Source of the DNA: an uncultured Clostridia bacterium | GTDB lineage: Bacteria > Bacillota > Clostridia > TANB77 > CAG-508 | DNA length: 32,113 nucleotides | Assembly (NCBI GenBank): GCA_947581895.1 | Contig: CANPWE010000014.1 | Span: forward strand, 1-32,113 | Reading direction: 5' to 3' | Shown: piece by piece, positions 23,165 to 32,079 of the stretch | How positions within the stretch are numbered: position 1 is the stretch's first letter | Layout: every line of letters begins with the position of its first letter | Program-made: the position numbers and the translations under genes | Notes under the pieces: model-generated | Told to the model about the DNA's origin: nothing | Seen by the model: the letters and a program-made list of their open reading frames with translations, nothing else | Databases searched by the model: none

Positions 23165-24265
23165 ATGAAAAATTATAAATTAGCTATTGTTGGTGCTACA
23201 GGTGTTGTTGGGCAAAAAATGATTGAAGTTTTACATGAGAAAAATTTACCTATTAGTGAATATGTATTTTTTGCTTCTAGCAGGTCTGCTGGAAAAAGTT
23301 TAAGATTTGGTGATGATGTTTATGTTGTTAATGAACTAACAGAAGATTCATTAACACATAATTTTGATTTTGCTTTATTTTCTGCTGGAAGTGATACTTC
23401 ATTAAAATTTTCTCCAATTGCAGTACAAAATGGATGTATAGTTATTGATAATAGTAGTGCTTTTAGAATGGATGATAATGTACCTTTAGTTGTTCCTGAG
23501 GTAAATCCTGATGATATAAACTGGAATAAAGGAATTATTGCTAATCCAAATTGTTCTACAATTCAAGCTGTTTGTGCTCTTAAGCCTTTAGATGATAGTT
23601 TTGGAATTAAAAGAATTGTGTATTCTACATATCAAGCAGTTTCTGGTGCTGGTTCTAAAGGAATTCATGATTTGGAAAATGGTATTAAAGATTATTGTTT
23701 TAATTTAGATGATGATTTTGATTTTTCAAAAGAGAATCAGTCTTGTTTTTTTGAAAAAGATAATAATCCTAATAATTGCAATTTAGAACTTGATGAAAAA
23801 ACTAATTATAAATTAGAAAAGTTTCCATACCCTATTTTTAATAACTGTTTACCACATATTGATACATTTTTGGAAAATGGTTATACAAAAGAAGAAGAAA
23901 AAATGATTAATGAAACAAGAAAAATTTTAGGTAAGCCAGATATAGCAATAACTGCTACAACTGTAAGAGTTCCTGTTTTTAATTCTCATTGTGAAAGTAT
24001 TAATATTGAATTTGAAAAAAGTTTTAATTTAGAAGAAGTTTTTAGAGTTTTGAAAAATGCTCCTGGTATAATTGTTCAAGATGAGCCTAATAATGATTTA
24101 TATGCTATTCCTACAAATGTTTCTGGTAAAGATGAGGTTTTTGTTAGTAGAATTAGGCGTGATTTTAGTATTAAAAATGGTTTAAATATTTGGGTTGTTG
24201 CTGATAATATTAGAAAAGGTGCAGCTAGTAATGCTGTACAAATTTTAGAAAAACTTATTAAGTAA
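23165..24265 (+). CDS. asd: Aspartate-semialdehyde dehydrogenase
   Basis: Asd reduces aspartyl phosphate to aspartate semialdehyde, the branch point to lysine/diaminopimelate, threonine and methionine. The NADP site AIVGATGVVGQKMIEVL is at the N terminus, FFASSRSAGK follows, the catalytic cysteine is C130 in NPNCST, and the substrate/acid-base His is H275 in FNSHCESIN. The ORF track begins 19 residues upstream; the ATG at 23165 has an AAAGGTG ribosome binding site and matches the family start, giving 366 residues. An acidic, Asn/Asp-rich segment at about 177-215 looks like an insertion between SGAGSKGIHDLE and FPYPIFNNCLP. A TATAAT at 23141-23146 lies unusually close to the start. It is the only intact plus-strand gene and stands alone. 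Confidence 0.95.
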   Translation: MKNYKLAIVGATGVVGQKMIEVLHEKNLPISEYVFFASSRSAGKSLRFGDDVYVVNELTEDSLTHNFDFALFSAGSDTSLKFSPIAVQNGCIVIDNSSAFRMDDNVPLVVPEVNPDDINWNKGIIANPNCSTIQAVCALKPLDDSFGIKRIVYSTYQAVSGAGSKGIHDLENGIKDYCFNLDDDFDFSKENQSCFFEKDNNPNNCNLELDEKTNYKLEKFPYPIFNNCLPHIDTFLENGYTKEEEKMINETRKILGKPDIAITATTVRVPVFNSHCESINIEFEKSFNLEEVFRVLKNAPGIIVQDEPNNDLYAIPTNVSGKDEVFVSRIRRDFSIKNGLNIWVVADNIRKGAASNAVQILEKLIK

Positions 24266-24276
24266 AAATCTATTTT

Positions 24277-24354
24277 TAAAATTGTAGAAAGTTAAAATTT
24301 GAGAAACATGTATTAAATTTCCGTATTTCCAAATTTTGACTTACTACAATTTTT
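24277..24354. terminator. Long imperfect hairpin terminator between convergent asd and metallopeptidase genes
   Basis: AAATTGTAG and AGTTAAAATTTG on the left pair, with small mismatches, with CAAATTTTGACT and CTACAATTT on the right. The outer stem is flanked by A and T runs, so it can serve both strands. Confidence 0.65.
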
Positions 24355-24386
24355 AATTATTATGTATATAAACCATATTTTTGTAA

Positions 24387-25088
24387 TCAAATCATAGCAA
24401 TTACACAATAAATTATCACTTTTATTAAATAATTGGCTAATATTGTTAAATTATAAAATTTAATTCCAACAGAATTTAACTTATCTAAATTTTCTACAAT
24501 TACATTAATATTTTCTTTACTTATTTTATCTGTATTTCCTAACATATACTCTTTAGCTAAAAATCTAGCTCTTGTCATAGCATCTGTTTCTATATATGAA
24601 CGTATAAAAAATAGTAACATTGACATCATAACCAATATAATAGCATGAATATTTGGCATAGATATTTTATTAAATAAAGTTAAAATTGTTATTATAAAAT
24701 AATATAATAAATAAATATTTGAAAAAATAAAATTAGACCATAATAGATATTTATCTTGTATAGAATGAATACATTCATGTGCTATTGTTTGAACACGTGT
24801 AAAAGTATCTTTTATATTAGCAATTAAAATGGTATTTGAAGCAACTATATATAGGCTTGCTTGTTTGTTTCCATTATCTTCTTTAATATTTACATTTTCA
24901 TTTTTTAATATTGAAAGAATTTCCTTACATATTTTCTTGTTTTCTGGTAAACAATTTGTAATTTCATTTAATTTTTTATCATATCCGGTTTGCTTAATTA
25001 ATTTCATATTTTTTCTGTTTAATTTAAGTATAATTACTAATGTTATTAATATAATAATAGACATTATTAATATTGTTATTAACTCCAT
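24387..25088 (-). CDS. Putative membrane zinc metallopeptidase (HExxH)
   Basis: This 233-residue protein has an N-terminal membrane helix (about 3-22), a cytoplasmic or extracellular segment with the zinc motif HECIH (104-108), two hydrophobic stretches (about 118-140 and 145-163), a downstream ETDAMTRA with Glu167 as likely third ligand, and a C-terminal helix. The HExxH followed by ExxxA/D arrangement is that of gluzincin membrane peptidases such as HtpX- or YugP-type enzymes, but I cannot place it in a named family. The substrate is unknown. The ribosome binding site is GGAGGGA. A near-perfect palindrome lies just upstream. It is last in the argS-DUF1294 group. Confidence 0.6.
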   Translation of the reverse strand: MELITILIMSIIILITLVIILKLNRKNMKLIKQTGYDKKLNEITNCLPENKKICKEILSILKNENVNIKEDNGNKQASLYIVASNTILIANIKDTFTRVQTIAHECIHSIQDKYLLWSNFIFSNIYLLYYFIITILTLFNKISMPNIHAIILVMMSMLLFFIRSYIETDAMTRARFLAKEYMLGNTDKISKENINVIVENLDKLNSVGIKFYNLTILANYLIKVIIYCVIAMI

Positions 25089-25106
25089 ATTATCCCTCCA
25101 TTTATT

Positions 25107-25129
25107 ATTGCATAACCGGTATTTGCAAT
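25107..25129. promoter_or_regulatory. Candidate operator: ATTGCA palindrome centred on ACCGGT
   Basis: ATTGCATAACCGGTATTTGCAAT is given here as ATTGCA ... ACCGGT ... TGCAAT: outer arms of 6 bp are perfect and the centre ACCGGT is itself a palindrome. It lies about 20 nt upstream of the metallopeptidase start and stands out from the A/T background. It may be a repressor site for that gene; no regulator is identified. Confidence 0.4.
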
Positions 25130-25159
25130 TATTTATTATTATTTTTTAGTATTATAATT

Positions 25160-25453
25160 TCATTTTGTAGTAACTAAAATATATATAACAATTCCAATTT
25201 CCATAATAAGCATAATTGGAAAACCTAAAAAGAACTTAGGTTTTTTAGTCTTATGCCTAAATGTGTACATTCCAGCAATTCCACCTATTCCTCCTCCTAG
25301 TAAAACTAGTGACATTAGTGTTGCCTCAGGAATTCTCCATGCACCTCTTTTTGCTTTCCATTTATCAATTCCCATTGCTAAAAAAGCACTAATATTTATT
25401 ACTAACAAATATATTATTATATTTTTTAATCCTAATGCTTCAACTAATGGCAT
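25160..25453 (-). CDS. DUF1294 family membrane protein
   Basis: This is a 97-residue protein with about three hydrophobic helices. The family signature is present: FLAMGIDKWKAKRGAWRIPE followed by a glycine-rich LLGGGIGGIAGMYTFRHKTKKPKF and a last helix. DUF1294 proteins are small inner-membrane proteins of unknown function, sometimes fused to a cold-shock domain, which is absent here. It starts with a good AAGGAGGA ribosome binding site 71 nt after argS. The stop is TGA, showing that TGA is not recoded in this genome. Confidence 0.88.
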   Translation of the reverse strand: MPLVEALGLKNIIIYLLVINISAFLAMGIDKWKAKRGAWRIPEATLMSLVLLGGGIGGIAGMYTFRHKTKKPKFFLGFPIMLIMEIGIVIYILVTTK

Positions 25454-25524
25454 TTTTATCCTCCTTATTATTTTTCACTTGATTTTACTGTTAATTTTTG
25501 TAGTAACTGCAAAATATATTAGTT

Positions 25525-27225
25525 TTACATTTTATCTGGCATTTGTATTCCTAACAAATTAGCACCTGTTTTTAATATCTTACCAGTTGCATATGTTAAA
25601 AATACACGAGCATTTTTCATATTTTCATCATCCACTATAACTTTATTAGAATTATAAAATACACTATATGCTTTAGCAACATCAAGTAGATATCTTGATA
25701 AAATTGAAGGTTCATTTTTATCAGTTACTTGAATTAATATATTTCTAAAATTATATATTAATTTCAAAATATTTTGTGAATCATTATCTAGTAGAAATTC
25801 TACAAATACATTTTTTAAATTTACACCTGTTTTTTCAATTATACTTTTTGTACGTACATATGTATATTGAATATATGGTCCAGTTTCTCCTTGAAAGTTT
25901 AATAAAGCATTCCAGTCAAATATCTCATCTTTAATTCTATTATTAGATAAGTCATTGAAAATAACTGCTCCTATTCCTACTTTTCTAGCAACTTCTTCTT
26001 TATTTTCTAATTCAGGATTTTTTTCTTCTATTATTTTTTGTGCTCTTTGAATAGATTCATTTAATAAATCTTCTAATTTAACTACAGTTCCCTCTCTTGT
26101 TGACATTTTTCCTGTTGGAAGTAAAATCATACCAAAAGGAACATGTTCTAATCCATTTATATATTTTTCATCTAATCCTAATAATTTAGCTGTTTCAAAT
26201 ACTTGTTTAAAATGTAAAACTTGTTCATAAGATGTTATATATAATGATTTATCATAATCATAAGTTTTTGCTCTATATAAAATTGCTGCTAAATCACGAA
26301 CTGCATATGTTGATGAACCATTTGTTTTTTCTATCATACAAGGTGGCATATTTTTATCTTCTAATTCTATTATTTTAGCACCTTCTGATTCTTTTAATTT
26401 TCCAGATTTATTCAATAATTCTATTACCTCTGGAACTTTTGGTGCAATATAAGCTTCACCATCCCAAGAATCAAATCTTCCACCTATTATATTATAAATT
26501 TTATGAAATTCATTTAAACTTAATTCTCTAAATTTCTTCCATAATTCAACACAATAAGAATCTCCATCTTCTAATTTTTTGAAATTATCTCTACATGCCT
26601 CTAAAACATTTTCATCTTCTTTACATAAATTATTTATTCTAACATAAATATCCATCATCTGGTTTATAGGGTCTTTTTCTATATCATACTCACTTCCCCA
26701 TAACTTATATCCTTCTATCATTTTGCCAAATTGAGTTCCATAATCACCTAAATAATTTAAACCTTTTACATTATAACCTAAGTATTCATATATATTATAT
26801 AAAGCTTGACCAATTACAGTAGAGCGTAAATGTCCTATATGAAAAGGTTTAGCAATATTTGGATGAGAATAATCTATTACAATATTTTTTCCATTACCTA
26901 TATCAGATTTCCCAATTTCATCATTTTCAGAAAATTCATTAACAATTTCTTGTGCTAATCTAGCCTTATTTATAAAAAAATTCAAATATCCAGAAACAAC
27001 TTCAACTTTTTCTACTATTTCATTATCTAATTCAATTTTTTCCATAATTTCATTTGCAATAATCATTGGAGATTTTTTTAATTCTTTAGCTAATTTAAAA
27101 CATGGAAATGCATAATCTCCATTTTCTGAATCTTTTGGGACCTCTATAAATGAATATAAATCACAACTATCTAATTCTACTGTATTTGCAATTGATTTTG
27201 CAATTTCCTTTTTAAAATCTAACAT
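25525..27225 (-). CDS. argS: Arginyl-tRNA synthetase
   Basis: ArgS charges tRNA-Arg. It is a class I synthetase with the ArgS N-terminal additional domain (GDYAFPCFKLAKELKKSP), the HIGH motif in PNIAKPFHIGHLRSTVIGQ, GDYGTQFG, a KMSTREG version of KMSKS (usual in many ArgS) and the C-terminal anticodon-binding domain (TGPYIQYTYVRTKSI, RYLLDVAKAYSVFYN). The track start at 27237 sits directly against GAAGGGA; the second ATG at 27225 (566 residues) has a more usable distance and fits the family N terminus. The start choice is not certain. Transcribed from a TTGACA promoter. Confidence 0.96.
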   Translation of the reverse strand: MLDFKKEIAKSIANTVELDSCDLYSFIEVPKDSENGDYAFPCFKLAKELKKSPMIIANEIMEKIELDNEIVEKVEVVSGYLNFFINKARLAQEIVNEFSENDEIGKSDIGNGKNIVIDYSHPNIAKPFHIGHLRSTVIGQALYNIYEYLGYNVKGLNYLGDYGTQFGKMIEGYKLWGSEYDIEKDPINQMMDIYVRINNLCKEDENVLEACRDNFKKLEDGDSYCVELWKKFRELSLNEFHKIYNIIGGRFDSWDGEAYIAPKVPEVIELLNKSGKLKESEGAKIIELEDKNMPPCMIEKTNGSSTYAVRDLAAILYRAKTYDYDKSLYITSYEQVLHFKQVFETAKLLGLDEKYINGLEHVPFGMILLPTGKMSTREGTVVKLEDLLNESIQRAQKIIEEKNPELENKEEVARKVGIGAVIFNDLSNNRIKDEIFDWNALLNFQGETGPYIQYTYVRTKSIIEKTGVNLKNVFVEFLLDNDSQNILKLIYNFRNILIQVTDKNEPSILSRYLLDVAKAYSVFYNSNKVIVDDENMKNARVFLTYATGKILKTGANLLGIQMPDKM

Positions 27226-27266
27226 AATTCTAATCATTCCCTTCTTTTTATCACATTATTTTATAA

Positions 27267-27296
27267 ATAATAACAACATATAATTTAATTTGTCAA
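27267..27296 (-). promoter_or_regulatory. Promoter of argS
   Basis: On the minus strand a perfect TTGACA (27291-27296), an 18-nt spacer and TATTAT (27267-27272) lie about 40 nt upstream of the argS start. Confidence 0.65.
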
Positions 27297-27329
27297 CATT
27301 TTTTAATCACATAATATTATAAAAACTTT

Positions 27330-30300
27330 TCACCCAAAAAGGCTAATTTGATTACTTTGACTCATTCCTTCTAAAATTCCTGCACTTTTCATAGTTTCAA
27401 CAGCAACTTTTCCAATTTTAGCTCTAATTTTCATATCATCAATAGACATAAAATTTCCTTCTTGTCTTGCTTTATATATATTTTCAGCATCAATAGGTCC
27501 AAGCCCTGGAATACTATCTAATGGTGGTCTAATTCCATCTTCTTCAACTAAAAATTTTGAATTATGTGATTTATATAAATCTATTGGTAAGAAATTTATT
27601 CCTCTTTCATACATTTCTAGTACTAACTCTAAAACTGGATACATTTCTTGGTCTTTATTTGAAGCACTATTTCCTGCTAATTCAATTTCTTTCATTTTAT
27701 TTTTTACTCTATCTTTACCATGACACATTATTTCACTATCAAATTGTTTAGCTCTAATTGAAAAATATGCACTATAATATGCTTTTGGAATATGTACCTT
27801 GAACCATGCTATTCTAAATGCCATTGTTACATATGCTGCAGCATGAGCCTTTGGAAACATATATTTAATTTTTTCACATGATTTTATATACCAATCTGGT
27901 ACATCATGTTCTTTCATTAAAGCTTTATATTCAGCCCATTTTTCAGGGTCTTTTAGAGCTTTACCTTTACGAACAGTTTCCATTATTTTAAAAGCTGGAT
28001 TAGGTGGTAATCCTTTTTTTATCAAATATATCATTATATCATCTCTACAACAAATAGCTTCATTTAATGTAACTGTTCCTTCTTGTATTAAAGTTTGTGC
28101 ATTGTTCAACCATACATCTGTACCATGTGATAATCCTGAAATACGAATTAATTCATCAAATGTTGTTGGTTTTGTATCTACAAGCATTCCTCTTACAAAT
28201 TTTGTACCAAATTCAGGAACTCCAAAACTTCCAACAGGAGATTTTATTTGTTCTGGTGTAATTCCTAGTGCTCTAGTTGATGAAAATATTGACATAGTAT
28301 CTTGGTCATCTAAAGGAATTTTTTTAGGATCTATTCCTGTAATATCTTGAAGCATTCTTATAATTGTAGGATCATCATGACCTAATATATCTAGTTTTAG
28401 TAGATTTTGATCTATAGAGTGATAATCAAAATGTGTTGTTATAATATCTGAATTAGGATCATCTGCAGGATGTTGTATTGGTGTAAACTCATATATTTCT
28501 CTCCCTTTAGGTACAACTATAATTCCTCCTGGATGTTGTCCTGTTGTTCTTTTTATTCCTGTACATCCTTCAGAAAGTCTTACAATCTCAGCTTTATTTA
28601 CAGGAATTCCTCTTTCTTCATAATATTTTTGAACATAACCATATGCTGTTTTATCTGCTACTGTACCTACTGTACCAGCTTTAAAAGTAGTTCCTTTTCC
28701 AAAAATTACTTCAGTATATTTATGGGCTTTTGCCTGATATTCTCCTGAAAAGTTCAAATCAATATCTGGTTCTTTATCTCCATTAAATCCAAGAAATGTT
28801 TCAAAAGGAATATCCATTCCATCTTTATCATATTTCTCACCACATACAGGGCAATTTTTATCTGGTAAATCAAATCCATTTTTATATCCGTAATCTGTAA
28901 AATCTGAATGTTTGCATTTAGGACATCTGTAATGTGGTGGTAGAGAATTAACTTCTGTAATTCCTGTCATATTTGCAACAAATGATGAACCTACTGAACC
29001 TCTGGAACCTACCAAATACCCATCTTCATTTGATTTCCAAACCAATTTTTGTGCTATTATGTACATTACTGAAAATCCATTTTTTATTATTGAATCTAAT
29101 TCTTTATCTAATCTTTCTTGAACTATCTGTGGTAATGGATTTCCATATAATTCATATGCTTTTGTATATGCTATATCTTTAATTGTTTGTTCACAATTAT
29201 CTATATATGGAGGACATTTTTCTGGTGATATTGGGCTAATTCTTTCACACATATCAGCTATTTTATTTGTATTTTCTACTACAACTTCATATGCTTTTTT
29301 CTCTCCTAAATATTGAAATTCCTTTAACATTTCTTCTGTTGTTCTTAAATATAATGGTGCTTGTTCATCTGCATCTTCAAAACCTTGACCTGCAATTAAA
29401 ATTCTTCTATATATTTCATCTTGTGGATCCATAAAATGTACATCACATGTTGCAACTACTAATTTTCCTAGTTTTTCCCCTAAATTTACAATTTTTCTAT
29501 TTATATCTTCTAATGCATGAATATCTGGTACTGTTCCATTTCTAACTAAAAACATATTATTTCCTGTAGGTTGTATTTCTAAATAATCATAATCACTTGC
29601 AATTCTTTCTATTTCTTCTTCAGATTTTCCACCTACTATTGCTCTATACAATTCTCCTGCTTCACATGCACTACCTATTATTAATCCTTCTGAATATTTT
29701 TTATAAATTGATTTTAATATACGAGGTTTTCTATAAAAATAATGTAAATGTGAAATTGATACTAATTTATACAAGTTCTTAAGCCCAACATAATCTTTTG
29801 CAAGAATTATAGCATGATATGTTGGCAATTTTTTATACATTTCTTTAGAATCCTCATTATCTGTTACAATATCTATATCATCAATTGTTTTTGCACCTTT
29901 TTCCTTTAGCATATTTAACATTATATTAAATACTTTAACAGTAGTATCAACATCATCTAAAGCTCTGTGTGCTACTTCTACTTTAATTCCAAGCTTTTCT
30001 GCGATTATACCTAATTTATATTTTTTAAATTCTGGAAATAATGCTTTTGATAATCTTAATGTGTCTAAATATGTATTATCTAAATCATATCCTAATAATT
30101 TACCATGATATTTTAAAAATGGTATATCAAAATCTGCATTATGAGCAACTAAAACAGAATCTCCAATAAATTCTAAAATTTTTGGAAAAACTTGTTCTAT
30201 AGTTTCAGCATCTTTTACCATTTCATCTGTTATATGTGTAACTTCAACTACCTCTGGAGGTATTGATTTTTCTGGATTTACAAAACATCCAAAACTATCT

Positions 30301-31895
30301 ATTACCTTTCCATTTTTTATCTTCATAATTCCAACTTCAGTTATTTTATCTGTTCTAAAAGCAAGACCTGTAGTTTCTAAATCCAATACACAATATGTAG
30401 TATCTATCTCTTGTCCTCTTGAATGTCCAACTATTGGTGTTTTATCAGGAACCAAATATGCCTCAACACCATATATTACTTTCATATCTGGATTATTATA
30501 ACCTAATAACTTATGTGCTTCTGGAAAAGCTTGTACTACACCATGGTCTGTTATAGCTATAGATTTCATTCCCCACTTCATAGCTCTTTTTATTAAATCT
30601 TTTGCTGATGTCATTGCATCCATTTGACTCATTTGAGTATGCATATGTAACTCTACTCTTTTTACAGGACTTTCATCTTTTCTTACAACTTTTTTTAGTC
30701 CTTCAGTTTCTATAACTATATTAGCTATTGCTCCTAGCTCTTTTGCAAATGGGTCAAATTGAACATTTGCTGATATTTTCACCCCTTTTGCATTTTTCAA
30801 TCTTTTTATAATATCTTTACTTTTATCACCTTCAGCAAAAATCTTACATGTTATTGTACTACTTCCATCATATACATCAAATGGAATTAATACTTTACCT
30901 GTTTTTAATTCTCTTGTATCACCCATATGAACTATTTCACCATCAATACATGCTTTACCTGTATCTACTGATAAATCTGTTATCTTTAACAATGGATCTT
31001 TTATATTAGCACTTCTACCATAAATTAATGGAGATATTTGGTCATCTTCAGTTTTATTATCTTTTGCTATATTTGAACTATCTTTTATATCTTTATTTTC
31101 TATATAATTTGAATTTTCTCTACTTATTTTTTCATCTTTCATAGAATCATTTATCACTTTACCTACTGAATTACTTGTACTCTCACTTGATACTCTATTT
31201 TCTAAATTTGCTGAATTAATATTTTCATTTTGTGAGTTTGTATTTTGATTAGATTTTCTTCTAGCTAATAATTCTTGTTCTCTTGCTTCAACTCTTTTTC
31301 TTTCTTCTGCCATTGCTTCTTTTCGTTGCTTGATAGCTTCTGTATTTGCTTTTTTTATAGCTTCTCCTTCTAGTCTTCTTATATTTTCTTCATATTCATT
31401 TATCTTTTCTTTAGACATATTATCAAAATATTTTATTTTATATCTTTTTCCATAGATGTTATAAATAATTTCTGAAAATGCATTATCCATACCTCTTGCA
31501 TACAATATATCAGAACCTTTTAATTGCAGATTAATATTAATAATTTTTTTATCTTCAATTGTAATTGTAGAATTTTTTAAAATGGCTTTTAATGATGGAT
31601 ATTTATATGCCATATAACTTATTATATCCTGCCATTTTGAAGCTATATCTATATTTTGCTCATCTGGGTATTCTATTTTTACAATCACCATTTCAAATTT
31701 AAATCTTTCAATTAAATATAACTCAAAATTATGAACATCTTTTATATCAATTAATAAATTTGACTTAACTAAAATTTCAAATTTATTTGTTTTTTTATAT
31801 AAATTAACCTTCATAATTATTGCTTTTCTGAAATTTCCTCCATTTTGAAAATCTGCAAATATCTCTTCAATTAGTTTTTCTATAACATTACTCAT
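27330..31895 (-). CDS. polC: DNA polymerase III alpha subunit, Gram-positive PolC type
   Basis: PolC is the replicative polymerase with built-in proofreading. In order: an N-terminal domain (1-160); a charged and low-complexity linker (160-290); an OB domain (about 296-400); a PHP domain split by the exonuclease (HMHT at 417-420, and again about 690-870); a DEDD exonuclease (DLETTG at 505-510, AHNADFD at 584-590, HRALDD near 643-648); a zinc ribbon (C991, C994, C1015, C1018); and the polymerase core with the catalytic PDIDLNFSG (D1044, D1046) and GSRGSVGSS. At 1521 residues it is longer than B. subtilis PolC (about 1437), mainly through the linker. It stands alone rather than with ispC-rseP-ispG as in many Firmicutes. 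Confidence 0.98.
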   Translation of the reverse strand: MSNVIEKLIEEIFADFQNGGNFRKAIIMKVNLYKKTNKFEILVKSNLLIDIKDVHNFELYLIERFKFEMVIVKIEYPDEQNIDIASKWQDIISYMAYKYPSLKAILKNSTITIEDKKIININLQLKGSDILYARGMDNAFSEIIYNIYGKRYKIKYFDNMSKEKINEYEENIRRLEGEAIKKANTEAIKQRKEAMAEERKRVEAREQELLARRKSNQNTNSQNENINSANLENRVSSESTSNSVGKVINDSMKDEKISRENSNYIENKDIKDSSNIAKDNKTEDDQISPLIYGRSANIKDPLLKITDLSVDTGKACIDGEIVHMGDTRELKTGKVLIPFDVYDGSSTITCKIFAEGDKSKDIIKRLKNAKGVKISANVQFDPFAKELGAIANIVIETEGLKKVVRKDESPVKRVELHMHTQMSQMDAMTSAKDLIKRAMKWGMKSIAITDHGVVQAFPEAHKLLGYNNPDMKVIYGVEAYLVPDKTPIVGHSRGQEIDTTYCVLDLETTGLAFRTDKITEVGIMKIKNGKVIDSFGCFVNPEKSIPPEVVEVTHITDEMVKDAETIEQVFPKILEFIGDSVLVAHNADFDIPFLKYHGKLLGYDLDNTYLDTLRLSKALFPEFKKYKLGIIAEKLGIKVEVAHRALDDVDTTVKVFNIMLNMLKEKGAKTIDDIDIVTDNEDSKEMYKKLPTYHAIILAKDYVGLKNLYKLVSISHLHYFYRKPRILKSIYKKYSEGLIIGSACEAGELYRAIVGGKSEEEIERIASDYDYLEIQPTGNNMFLVRNGTVPDIHALEDINRKIVNLGEKLGKLVVATCDVHFMDPQDEIYRRILIAGQGFEDADEQAPLYLRTTEEMLKEFQYLGEKKAYEVVVENTNKIADMCERISPISPEKCPPYIDNCEQTIKDIAYTKAYELYGNPLPQIVQERLDKELDSIIKNGFSVMYIIAQKLVWKSNEDGYLVGSRGSVGSSFVANMTGITEVNSLPPHYRCPKCKHSDFTDYGYKNGFDLPDKNCPVCGEKYDKDGMDIPFETFLGFNGDKEPDIDLNFSGEYQAKAHKYTEVIFGKGTTFKAGTVGTVADKTAYGYVQKYYEERGIPVNKAEIVRLSEGCTGIKRTTGQHPGGIIVVPKGREIYEFTPIQHPADDPNSDIITTHFDYHSIDQNLLKLDILGHDDPTIIRMLQDITGIDPKKIPLDDQDTMSIFSSTRALGITPEQIKSPVGSFGVPEFGTKFVRGMLVDTKPTTFDELIRISGLSHGTDVWLNNAQTLIQEGTVTLNEAICCRDDIMIYLIKKGLPPNPAFKIMETVRKGKALKDPEKWAEYKALMKEHDVPDWYIKSCEKIKYMFPKAHAAAYVTMAFRIAWFKVHIPKAYYSAYFSIRAKQFDSEIMCHGKDRVKNKMKEIELAGNSASNKDQEMYPVLELVLEMYERGINFLPIDLYKSHNSKFLVEEDGIRPPLDSIPGLGPIDAENIYKARQEGNFMSIDDMKIRAKIGKVAVETMKSAGILEGMSQSNQISLFG

Positions 31896-31946
31896 ATATA
31901 TATATTCTTCTTTCTTTGTTTTACTTTGATTTTATGTTTAAATTTA

Positions 31947-31976
31947 TTTATACTATATTTTAACATATTTTGTTAA
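31947..31976 (-). promoter_or_regulatory. Promoter of polC
   Basis: On the minus strand TTAACA (31971-31976), an 18-nt spacer and TATAAA (31947-31952) each match sigma-A at five of six positions, about 50 nt upstream of the polC ATG. The ribosome binding site (AGAAGA) is weak. Confidence 0.5.
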
Positions 31977-32079
31977 TTGACACTATATGTTTAACCAAAT
32001 TTTTTAATTCTTATGCTACTGTTTAATGCTTTTTTACAACAGTCCGCCGGAAAGTGGTAGTAAGAGTGGAGATGTGGAT

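Noticed and set aside
25163-25519. The direct repeats around DUF1294 as target-site duplications of an insertion sequence
   Set aside because: There is no transposase or inverted ends between them, and the bracketed gene is an ordinary DUF1294 gene. The repeats are kept only as a weak recombination hint.
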